Positions 41,150 to 48,169 of a stretch of 64,000 bases of DNA are shown here, piece after piece. The stretch lies in NCBI RefSeq assembly GCF_000760735.1, contig NZ_JMEX01000008.1, positions 1,822,042-1,886,041 on the forward strand. The letters are read 5' to 3'. Numbering within the stretch: position 1 is the first letter of the stretch; the number at the start of each line of letters is the position of its first letter. The notes beneath the pieces are model-generated. The model saw only the letters and a list, made by a program, of their open reading frames with translations, was not told the origin of the DNA and did not search any database. The translations under genes and the position numbers were made by a program. The stretch is from Rhodococcoides fascians A44A. Lineage in GTDB: Bacteria; Actinomycetota; Actinomycetes; Mycobacteriales; Mycobacteriaceae.

Positions 41150-41254
41150 TCAGAGACCGAAGGGGAGAACGCCCGGCTGCAACTCGAAGCCGCTGCTGCC
41201 GGCGGACGCGGTGCCGACGCCGCCGAGGATCAGGTTGATGAAGTTCGTGATCAT
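41150..41254 (-). CDS. 34-residue small hydrophobic protein
   Basis: Reads ATG ATC ACG to TGA: MITNFINLILGGVGTASAGS then SGFELQPGVLPFGL. A short amphipathic/hydrophobic helix is followed by a Gly/Ser/Ala-rich tail. Its size and style recall the very small porin-like or cell-wall-associated peptides of corynebacteria, but no specific match can be claimed. It lies immediately upstream of the MBL gene on the same strand. Confidence 0.45.
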   Translation of the reverse strand: MITNFINLILGGVGTASAGSSGFELQPGVLPFGL

Positions 41255-41313
41255 AGGTGTCTCGTCTTTCGTATGTATTCCAGGTGAACCCGGTCGAGGG
41301 TACCGGTCGAATG

Positions 41314-41339
41314 CGGGCCCGACCAGGTACACGGGCCCG
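41314..41339. other. GC hairpin in the bla / small-peptide divergent region
   Basis: CGGGCCCG occurs at 41314-41321 and 41332-41339. Each copy is itself palindromic, and together they form a perfect 8-bp stem with a 10-nt loop. It is in the leader of the beta-lactamase on one strand and of the 34-residue peptide gene on the other. It could be an operator pair or a 5'-UTR hairpin. Confidence 0.45.
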
Positions 41340-41389
41340 TCGGCACTGGGAGGTTCCTGTGAATCGGTACTCGTGGTCTCCTGGGACGC

Positions 41390-42310
41390 ATGGCGCACAC
41401 ACGATCTCGTAGGCAGTTCTTCGTCATCGCAGGTTCGGCGGCTCTCGCGGTCTCCTGTGGCACGGACCCCTCCCCCGACGCCGCTGGATCCAGGCAGTCG
41501 GATGCCTCCGAACAACAGCCGACCGGCGCCGAGAAGCAGTTCGCCGCGCTCGAGCAGCGGTTCGACGCGCGGCTGGGAGTGTTCGCCGTCGACCTGGGTT
41601 CGGAGGTGACCACGACCTATCGGGCGGATGAGCGATTCGCGTTCTGCTCGACCTTCAAGGTGTATGCGGCCGGTGCCGTACTCGCCGCTGCCGACGCCGG
41701 GACGTTGTCGCTGACCGATACACGCATCGTCGAGGCCGAGGACAAGGTGCCGGAATCGGCGATCGATTGGGAGGCCGGCCAGGTGGTGACTCTGGAACAG
41801 CTGTGCGTGGCCGCACTGACCCGCAGCGACAACACCGCAGGCAACCTGTTGATCGACGCAGTCGGCGGGACCGGCGAGCTGACGGCGTTCGCGCGATCCC
41901 TCGGCGACGCTCAGTTCCGTCTGGACCGCATCGAACCCGACCTGAACACCGCCCTGCCCGGCGACGACCGCGACACCACGACCCCGGCCGGCCTCGCCGC
42001 GGGATATCGGTCCCTGCTCACCGACGGGCCGCTGTCGAACTCGTCGAGAGCCACGCTCCTGGACTGGATGGCGGGCACGCAGACGTCGGACACCCGTTTC
42101 CGAGCCGGAGTTCCAGCCGGCTGGACGACGGCGGACAAGACCGGCACCGGGTCCTATGGAGTCTCCAACGACGCGGGTCTTCTGCTCGGGCCCGACGGGC
42201 GGCGAATTCTCCTGGTCGTGCTGTCGAGAACCGCGGACGACGATCCCGACGCCGCGGCCATGAACGAGTTGGTCGCAGACGCCGTCCGGGAAATCGGCGC
42301 GCGGGAGTAA
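41390..42310 (+). CDS. bla: Class A beta-lactamase (exported, probable lipoprotein)
   Basis: A 306-residue serine beta-lactamase with all active-site motifs: STFK (about residue 87), SDN in LTRSDNTAGN, the Glu of RIEPDLN in the omega loop, and KTG in TADKTGTGSYG. It hydrolyses beta-lactams outside the membrane. The N-terminus RSRRQFFVIAGSAALAVSCG is a twin-arginine-style signal ending in a lipobox-like VSCG. Start ATG 41390. Actinobacteria of this group usually have chromosomal class A enzymes, so mobility is not implied. Confidence 0.94.
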   Translation: MAHTRSRRQFFVIAGSAALAVSCGTDPSPDAAGSRQSDASEQQPTGAEKQFAALEQRFDARLGVFAVDLGSEVTTTYRADERFAFCSTFKVYAAGAVLAAADAGTLSLTDTRIVEAEDKVPESAIDWEAGQVVTLEQLCVAALTRSDNTAGNLLIDAVGGTGELTAFARSLGDAQFRLDRIEPDLNTALPGDDRDTTTPAGLAAGYRSLLTDGPLSNSSRATLLDWMAGTQTSDTRFRAGVPAGWTTADKTGTGSYGVSNDAGLLLGPDGRRILLVVLSRTADDDPDAAAMNELVADAVREIGARE

Positions 42311-42321
42311 CGTCGTCCACT

Positions 42322-43299
42322 ATGCGGCGCGCAGCACCGGGGATTTCTGGATCCACCAGGTTCACTGCTGCACTCGTCCTGGGCGCGGTGAGCATGCTGG
42401 CCGCCTGCTCCACCGAATCCCCCGACGCTCCCCAGTCTTCCGCGGTCGAGTCGTCCGGGCTCGAATCGCCCGTGCTCGAATCGCCCGGGCTCGAATCGCT
42501 TACGCCGACGGTCTCCGGCGGCACGGACATCGACTACGTGGCACTGGGTGATTCGGCAGCATCGGGGCCGTTGATTCCCCGGTCGACGGGGACGCCCGGG
42601 TGCCTGCAGTCCGACTCCAACTATCCGCATGTCCTCGCCGGGCTCGTCGGTGCGGCGTCGTTCACGGACGTCTCCTGCTCCGGGGCGCGGTCGGAGAACA
42701 TCGTCACCGAGCAACAACAGACCAACAGTGGGCCGATCCCGCTGCAGCTCGATGCGTTGTCGTCGGACACCGATCTGGTGACCGTCACCATCGGCGGCAA
42801 CGACGTCGACCTCGTCGGGCAGGCCCGCGGATGCGTCAACTTCTCACCGGAGCCGAACGGAGAGTCGTGCGCGGACGCATCGACCGCCGGAGGCACCGAT
42901 GTGCTTGCCGACGCCATCGCCGCGGCGGCTCCTGGGTGGGGTGAGGTTTTCGAGGCCATCGGCGAGAGGGCGCCGAACGCGCAGGTGGTCGTCGTCGGAT
43001 ACGGAACGTACGTTCGCCCCGGTGGGTGTTACGGAACGCAGGCGGTGTGGGCCCGCGATGCGGATTATCTGCAGGCGAGCGTCGACCGGATGAACGACGC
43101 ACTGGCCCAGCAGGCAACCGAGCACGGTGCTCGGTTCGTCGACGTGCGTCCGGTCAGCGTCGGACACGATGCATGTGCCGCACCCGCGGAGAGGTACCTC
43201 GAAGGTGTCGTTCCGGCGAATCCCGCAGCGCCGCTGCATCCCACTGCCGCGGGAATGGCGGCATTCGCCCGGGTCGTCGCGGATTCGATCGGTCTCTAG
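42322..43299 (+). CDS. SGNH/GDSL hydrolase lipoprotein
   Basis: A 325-residue secreted esterase/lipase. The signal TAALVLGAVSMLAACS ends in a clear lipobox (LAAC). A Ser/Glu repeat region follows (SSGLESPVLESPGLES), then the SGNH blocks: DYVALGDSAASGP (nucleophile Ser), TVTIGGNDVDL (Gly/Asn) and a terminal PLHPTAAGM (His). Several conserved cysteines suggest disulfides. It starts 11 bases after the beta-lactamase stop, so the two may share a transcript. Substrate unknown, perhaps cell-wall lipids. Confidence 0.88.
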   Translation: MRRAAPGISGSTRFTAALVLGAVSMLAACSTESPDAPQSSAVESSGLESPVLESPGLESLTPTVSGGTDIDYVALGDSAASGPLIPRSTGTPGCLQSDSNYPHVLAGLVGAASFTDVSCSGARSENIVTEQQQTNSGPIPLQLDALSSDTDLVTVTIGGNDVDLVGQARGCVNFSPEPNGESCADASTAGGTDVLADAIAAAAPGWGEVFEAIGERAPNAQVVVVGYGTYVRPGGCYGTQAVWARDADYLQASVDRMNDALAQQATEHGARFVDVRPVSVGHDACAAPAERYLEGVVPANPAAPLHPTAAGMAAFARVVADSIGL

Positions 43300-43409
43300 C
43301 TGACTGCGCCCGACGGGGGTGCACCGGATCAGCTGTCCGAAGAGTGAGCGGGCCAGGATCGTAGAAGTGGACCGATACATCGGCGTCCGTCGGTGACACT
43401 GTGGGAGGC

Positions 43410-44051
43410 ATGGTGTCCACGGCAGCTGTGCTGGGGGTCTTCGCTGTCGCTCTGGCGATGGTGCTGACTCCCGGCCCCAACATGGTGTATCTGGTGTCGC
43501 GCAGCATCTCCCAGGGACGCAGTGCTGGACTGGTGTCCTTGGGCGGTGTCGCGCTGGGGTTGGTGGTGTACGTGATCGCCACCAATCTCGGCCTCGCTGC
43601 CGTGTTCGCGGCGGTCCCGACGCTGTATCTCGTGATCAAGATCGTCGGCGCGTGTTACCTGCTGTGGTTGGCTGTCTCGGCTGTGCGCGGTACGACGAAG
43701 GTGTTCGAAGTCGAGGGCTTGCATCGGGATTCGAACCGCAGATTGTTCACGATGGGGCTGTTCACCAACCTGCTCAACCCCAAGATGGCCATCATGTACA
43801 TCTCGGTGATTCCACAGTTCGTCGATCCCGCGGCGGGTTCGGTGTTCCTGCAGGGCATCGCCCTGGGTGGGGTGCAGATCGGTGTCGCGGTGACCGTCAA
43901 TGCGCTGATCGTCGTCGGTGCCGGGTCCATCTCTCGGTTCCTGGCGTTACGTCCGACCTGGATGAGGATGCAGCGCTACGTCATGGGAACTGTGTTGGGG
44001 CTGTTGGCTGTTCGGCTCGCGACCGACGGAAGCCGCCCGGCTCCTGCGTGA
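43410..44051 (+). CDS. LysE/RhtB-family amino-acid exporter
   Basis: A 213-residue membrane protein with about six helices. The family signature LTPGPNMVYLVSRSISQG is near residue 20, followed by YLLWLAVSAVR and FTNLLNPKMAIMYISVIPQF. These proteins export amino acids or related metabolites. ATG 43410 is used, with GTG 43401 as an alternative. Its last 105 bases overlap the convergent HxlR gene antisense. Confidence 0.9.
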   Translation: MVSTAAVLGVFAVALAMVLTPGPNMVYLVSRSISQGRSAGLVSLGGVALGLVVYVIATNLGLAAVFAAVPTLYLVIKIVGACYLLWLAVSAVRGTTKVFEVEGLHRDSNRRLFTMGLFTNLLNPKMAIMYISVIPQFVDPAAGSVFLQGIALGGVQIGVAVTVNALIVVGAGSISRFLALRPTWMRMQRYVMGTVLGLLAVRLATDGSRPAPA

Positions 44052-44534
44052 GCGTCGCTTGTCCGGATCCTGCCGTTCGCGCATCATGTCCGACGCGGCA
44101 GGCCCGGCGACGAAGTGAGCTCTGCTCTCGGCCAGAGTGCGTCCGGTACGCCGATCGACGAAGACCGGGTCGATGGTTTCGCCGTCGGCGTCGACGAGAA
44201 CGACCTCTCGGTCCTCGTGTTCGATGTGTTCGTTGCCCCACGCGTACAACGCCACGATGACCGAGCTGAGTTCACGGCTGCGCTGCGTGGCGACGTACTC
44301 GAATCGCGGAGGCCGATCACTGTACCGGCGACGCTCGAGCAACCCGGATTCGACGAGCGATTTCAGCCTGCGCGTCAACATGTTCGGCGCGATGCCGAGG
44401 TTCTGCTCGAACTCGTCGAACCGGGTGAAGCCGTCGAGGGCGTCGCGCAGGATCAGGAGCGTCCACCACTCGCCGACCTGTTCGAGCGCGGACGCGATAG
44501 GGCAGCCCATCGTGTCGAAAGCGTTGCGCTGCAC
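43947..44534 (-). CDS. HxlR-family transcriptional regulator
   Basis: A 195-residue winged-helix regulator of the HxlR type. The family N-terminus CPIASALEQVGEWWTLLILR is followed by FDEFEQNLGIAPNMLTRRLK and LVESGLLERRRY. Start GTG 44534. The C-terminal 60 or so residues are poorly structured and basic, and are encoded antisense to the LysE gene. It follows the thioesterase gene on the same strand (16-bp gap), downstream of a palindrome suited to an HxlR dimer. Confidence 0.88.
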   Translation of the reverse strand: MQRNAFDTMGCPIASALEQVGEWWTLLILRDALDGFTRFDEFEQNLGIAPNMLTRRLKSLVESGLLERRRYSDRPPRFEYVATQRSRELSSVIVALYAWGNEHIEHEDREVVLVDADGETIDPVFVDRRTGRTLAESRAHFVAGPAASDMMRERQDPDKRRSRRSRAASVGREPNSQQPQHSSHDVALHPHPGRT

Positions 44535-44550
44535 GGTTTGTACCTCGGCC

Positions 44551-45054
44551 TTACCTCGGAGGGATGACCAGCAGTGAGCTCGTGCCGGTAGCGACGAGCT
44601 TACCGTCCTTGTCCACGATCGAACCTTCGGCGAAGATCACGCGTGAGCCCCGCTTGGTGACCGTTCCCGTCCCGACCAGCGGACCGGAGGTGTCGAGAAT
44701 GTTTCTGAGGTAGCTGACGTTCAGATCGATCGAGGTGTAGCCGACGCCGGCGGGCAGCGTCGTGTGCGCGGCGCAGCCCACGAGGGTGTCCAGAAAGGTG
44801 CAGGCCAACCCGCCGTGCACGGTACCGATGGGGTTGTAGTGCGCTTCGGACGGTGTGCACTCGAAGACGACCTTGCCGTCGCTCACCTCGACGGGAGCGA
44901 ACTGCATGAGGACCGCAATGGGCGGTGGTGGCAGTTCGCCGGAGGCCACCGCCTGCATGACGTCCAATCCGCTCAGCGTCGAAGCGTGACGCAGCACCTC
45001 TCGGGGGCTGACCCAGGAGAAAGTCTGCGAACGCTGGTGTTCCTCGGTGAGCAT
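44551..45054 (-). CDS. PaaI-type hotdog thioesterase
   Basis: A 167-residue hotdog-fold acyl-CoA thioesterase-like protein with the family segment YNPIGTVHGGLACTFLDTLV (about residues 72-91), followed by GYTSIDLNVSYLR. It probably hydrolyses aryl- or acyl-CoA esters, but substrate cannot be told. It is transcribed with the HxlR regulator from a promoter containing the 45074-45094 palindrome. ATG 45054. Confidence 0.88.
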   Translation of the reverse strand: MLTEEHQRSQTFSWVSPREVLRHASTLSGLDVMQAVASGELPPPPIAVLMQFAPVEVSDGKVVFECTPSEAHYNPIGTVHGGLACTFLDTLVGCAAHTTLPAGVGYTSIDLNVSYLRNILDTSGPLVGTGTVTKRGSRVIFAEGSIVDKDGKLVATGTSSLLVIPPR

Positions 45055-45073
45055 GGCTACCCCTAGCGGCTAG

Positions 45074-45094
45074 TGACTTGCACGATGCAAGTCA
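45074..45094. promoter_or_regulatory. 21-bp palindrome, likely HxlR operator
   Basis: TGACTTGCA (45074-45082) and TGCAAGTCA (45086-45094) are perfect 9-bp inverted arms with a 3-nt spacer. It lies 20 bases upstream of the thioesterase ATG. The ACTT/AAGT half-sites resemble known HxlR motifs, and the HxlR gene is second in the operon, so autoregulation is likely. Confidence 0.72.
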
Positions 45095-45160
45095 GTATGC
45101 GCCTCGGCTCCCGTTCGCACAAAGTCGACCCGCAGGCGACTCCTCGTCGCAGTGGGGGCT

Positions 45161-46198
45161 TCAGTCCAGATCGGACAGGTCGAGGACGAATCGGTAGCGA
45201 ACGTCGCCCTTCCTCAACCGATCGAACGCGTGGCCCACCTCGGCGGACGGCACGGTCTCCACATCCGCGGTGATCCCGTGTTCTCCGCAGAAATCCAGCA
45301 TCTCCTGCGTGTAGCGACGTCCACCGCTTCCCGCCGAGCTCAAGGACTTCCGGCCCACGAGAAGGTCCATGATCTCGATGGACTGCGGACCGAGGAAACC
45401 CAGCGAGCACAGGGTGCCGTCCAAGGCGAGAAGCGACAGGTAGGGCGCGACGTCGTGCGGAACGGGTACACAATCGACGATCAGATCGAGGCTCCCGCGC
45501 GCGGCGGACATCTGCTCGGTGTTCGTGGACACTACCGTGCTGTCGGCGCCCAGTGCGGCGGCCTCGCCGACCTTCGTCGCCGACGTCGTGATGACCGTGA
45601 CCTCGGCGCCCAGTGCTCGAGCGAACTTCACGGCGAGGTGACCGAGACCGCCGATCCCCGCGATCCCGACGCGTACTCCCGGCCCCACGTTCCATCGCCG
45701 CAGCGGTTCCCAGACGGTGACACCTGCACACATCAGCGGGGCAACGGCGGCCGGATCGAGGCCGACCGGGCGGCGGTAGACGAACGCGTCGCGGACCACG
45801 TATTCCCGCGAGTACGCGCCGATCGTCGTCGTCCCGTCGATTCGATCGGTTCCGCCGTAAGTCAGTGTCGGAAACTCGCGGCAGAAGTTCTCCTGGTCGG
45901 CGACGCACATGTCGCATCGACCGCAGGAGTCGACGATGTTGCCCACCGCCACGGCGTCGCCCACCGAGAAGTCCGTGACGTCGGAGCCGACGGCGGTGAC
46001 GGTGCCGACGAACTCGTGGCCCGGTGTCACCGGGTAGGTGCCGGACGGATCGCTCGTCAGATGCAGGTCGGTATGGCACACGCCGCAGTGCGACACCTCG
46101 ACGGCGACGTCGTCGGGCCGCAGTTCTCGTCGTTCGAGTACGGCCCTCTCCAGCGGGGTGTTCGGTGCTGTGGCGCGGTATCCCGTCGTGGCTCGCAT
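45161..46198 (-). CDS. Zinc-dependent alcohol dehydrogenase (cinnamyl/AdhC type)
   Basis: A 345-residue medium-chain dehydrogenase. Catalytic zinc: SHCGVCHTDL (Cys) and GHEFVGTVTAVG (His-Glu). Structural zinc: SCGRCDMCVADQENFC. Cofactor-binding: VGIAGIGGLGHLAVKFARAL. It oxidises alcohols or reduces aldehydes with NAD(P)H; the cinnamyl-ADH/YahK-type layout suggests aldehyde reduction. ATG 46198. Divergent from a TetR gene across a gap with two operators, so it is probably TetR-repressed. Confidence 0.92.
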   Translation of the reverse strand: MRATTGYRATAPNTPLERAVLERRELRPDDVAVEVSHCGVCHTDLHLTSDPSGTYPVTPGHEFVGTVTAVGSDVTDFSVGDAVAVGNIVDSCGRCDMCVADQENFCREFPTLTYGGTDRIDGTTTIGAYSREYVVRDAFVYRRPVGLDPAAVAPLMCAGVTVWEPLRRWNVGPGVRVGIAGIGGLGHLAVKFARALGAEVTVITTSATKVGEAAALGADSTVVSTNTEQMSAARGSLDLIVDCVPVPHDVAPYLSLLALDGTLCSLGFLGPQSIEIMDLLVGRKSLSSAGSGGRRYTQEMLDFCGEHGITADVETVPSAEVGHAFDRLRKGDVRYRFVLDLSDLD

Positions 46199-46239
46199 GG
46201 CGTCTCCCGAGGTGTCGATGTGTTCGGCGGATGGTTCCA

Positions 46240-46300
46240 ACCAACTAGTTGGTCACACCACCGTAGCTGCTTTTGCCGAGGATGCAACCAACCAGTTGGT
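46240..46300. promoter_or_regulatory. Two TetR operators between ADH and tetR
   Basis: The perfect 14-bp palindrome ACCAACTAGTTGGT is at 46240-46253, and ACCAACCAGTTGGT, with one central mismatch, is at 46287-46300. They are 47 bases apart in the divergent gap. This twin arrangement fits a TetR-family repressor acting on both promoters. Confidence 0.78.
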
Positions 46301-46323
46301 GACAGCAGGCTAGGCTGGCGCGC

Positions 46324-46905
46324 ATGGGTGACGCAGTGGCAACGCGGGAGCGGATACTTCATGCCGCGACCGAGGAGTTCGCGCGCTACGGAATCGCCGG
46401 CGCGCGGGTGGATCGAATCGCGGCGAACGCGTCCATCAACAAGTCTCAGATCTACAGCTACTTCGGCAGCAAGGACAAGCTGTTCGACACGGTCTTCGAC
46501 ACCCGCGTCGACGAAGACATTGCCGGGGTTCCCCTCGATGCCGACGATCTGCCGGGTTACGTCACGTCGCTGTACGACATGTACCTGGGCGACCCTCAGC
46601 TGGTTCGTCTGCTGACCTGGGCGCGGCTGGAACGAACCCCGACCGGGAATCTGTTCCACCACCGCGGCGAGGACCACGACAATCAGAAGCTGGTACCGCT
46701 GCACGACGCGCAGAAGCGCGGGACGGTCGTGAACGACGTTGCCGTGGAGGATCTCTGGTCGATGGTGATTGCACTGGCAGCCACGTGGGCGCAGGCCGCG
46801 ATAGTCCACGTCGCCGACTCCGACGAGAGCGACGCCGTACACGAGCGCCGCAAATCGGCTCTCGCCGAGACCGTCCGACGCGCGTTCTGTGTGTCGCAAT
46901 CATGA
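46324..46905 (+). CDS. TetR-family transcriptional regulator
   Basis: A 193-residue TetR protein with a canonical DNA-binding domain: ATRERILHAATEEFARYGIA, VDRIAANASINKSQIYSYFG, SKDKLFDTVF. The remainder is a ligand-binding domain of unknown specificity. ATG 46324 starts 23 bases after the second operator. It most likely represses the divergent zinc alcohol dehydrogenase and itself; an aldehyde or alcohol ligand is a guess. Confidence 0.92.
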   Translation: MGDAVATRERILHAATEEFARYGIAGARVDRIAANASINKSQIYSYFGSKDKLFDTVFDTRVDEDIAGVPLDADDLPGYVTSLYDMYLGDPQLVRLLTWARLERTPTGNLFHHRGEDHDNQKLVPLHDAQKRGTVVNDVAVEDLWSMVIALAATWAQAAIVHVADSDESDAVHERRKSALAETVRRAFCVSQS

Positions 46906-46929
46906 GACGGCGACCATGAGACCACGACC

Positions 46930-47817
46930 ATGAGTGCGAAGGCGCGCAGTCCGAAATCCCGTCGACCGCCCGCGGCGCGCTCGGGAACGGCCGAGGCCGG
47001 CGAGTATCGAATCGACACCGGGACAGCGACACTCGTGCGCGATTCCCTGTCCGCCGACGGGTGGACGCTCGAGGTGAACGGCGTACCCAGCTCGCACATC
47101 GACGCCCTGGATCCTCAGCGGCTCGATTTCGAGTACATGAGGTGGATCGCGTCTCTCGTCGAGCATCACGATTCTTCGGGCACGTCTGCTTCGCGCTCCG
47201 AATCCTCGAACGGCAAGCTGCGGGCCCTGCATCTCGGCGGTGGCGCGTGCACCCTCGCGCGGTACTTCTCGGCGGTGTATCCCGATGCGCGGCAGGTGGT
47301 AGTCGAGTTGGACGGCAAGCTCGCGGAGTTGGTACGTGACTGGTTCGATCTACCTCGTGCACCGCTGCTCCGCATCCGGGTGGGCGAGGCGCGTGCCGTC
47401 ACCGAAACCTTGTCCGAGAACAGTCGCGATCTGGTTGTGCGAGATGTGTTCGCCGGTGCGGTGACTCCGCGGCCACTGACCACCCGGCAGTTCACCGAGC
47501 ATGTCCGACGGGTTCTGTCCCCCGGCGGGCTGTACGTGGTCAACTGCGGCGACACCCGGGACTTGACGATGGCGAAGCGTGAGGCCGCGACCATCGGTGA
47601 GATCTTCCCGTACACCTCGATCGTCGCCGATCCGGCGATGCTCAAGGGCCGTCGTTACGGCAACGTCGTGATCGCGGGGAGCGACGTCCCACTCGGCGAC
47701 GACCCGGCACTGGCCCGGGAGTTGCTGGGCGGCGCGGTCCCCGCTCAGGTCTGGACGGACGAGCGGGTGCGGGCGTTCTGCCGCGATGCGAAGCCGCTGT
47801 CCGACGACGAGGCATAG
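46930..47817 (+). CDS. Spermidine-synthase-like methyltransferase-fold protein
   Basis: A 295-residue Rossmann-fold protein of the SpeE type: LRALHLGGGACTLARYFSAV, RQVVVELDGKLAELVRDWF (the acidic SAM-loop residues) and SRDLVVRDVFAGAVTPRPL. Actinobacterial members of this group are often annotated spermidine synthase but generally lack evidence of polyamine synthesis. It may instead be a related methyl- or aminopropyl-transferase. It is 24 bases after tetR and may be co-transcribed with it. Confidence 0.82.
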   Translation: MSAKARSPKSRRPPAARSGTAEAGEYRIDTGTATLVRDSLSADGWTLEVNGVPSSHIDALDPQRLDFEYMRWIASLVEHHDSSGTSASRSESSNGKLRALHLGGGACTLARYFSAVYPDARQVVVELDGKLAELVRDWFDLPRAPLLRIRVGEARAVTETLSENSRDLVVRDVFAGAVTPRPLTTRQFTEHVRRVLSPGGLYVVNCGDTRDLTMAKREAATIGEIFPYTSIVADPAMLKGRRYGNVVIAGSDVPLGDDPALARELLGGAVPAQVWTDERVRAFCRDAKPLSDDEA

Positions 47818-47875
47818 GCTGGGCCGACAGCTGCACAGCCGAATGCTCGAAAAGAAACTACCCAGGAGATTCACC

Positions 47876-48169
47876 ATGACGTTGGTTGCCCTGCTCGATG
47901 TGACACTGAAGCCCGAAGCCCTCGACGAGGGCAAGCAGGTTCTCGGACGGGTGCTCGCCGAGACGCGGGCGTTCGAGGGGTGCCTCGGGGTGGACGTCCT
48001 CGTCGACGAGGAGGACGAGACCCATTGGATCGCTTACGAGCGTTGGGAATCGGCGGAGGCGGACGCCAAGTACCGTGAGTTCAGGGCAGGTCCGGGCAAG
48101 ACCACCGAGTTGGGTCCACTGTTGGCTGCCGTGCCCGGGTTGACCAAGTACACGGTGTCCGACATCTAG
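47876..48169 (+). CDS. Antibiotic biosynthesis monooxygenase (ABM)-domain protein
   Basis: A 97-residue ferredoxin-like ABM domain: VALLDVTLKPEALDEGKQVL, FEGCLGVDVLVDEEDETHWI and YERWESAEADAKYREF. These dimeric proteins include cofactor-independent monooxygenases and heme-degrading enzymes; many have no known role. ATG 47876 has AGGAG at 47863-47868. Its stop overlaps that of the convergent GGDEF-EAL gene by four bases. Confidence 0.87.
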   Translation: MTLVALLDVTLKPEALDEGKQVLGRVLAETRAFEGCLGVDVLVDEEDETHWIAYERWESAEADAKYREFRAGPGKTTELGPLLAAVPGLTKYTVSDI

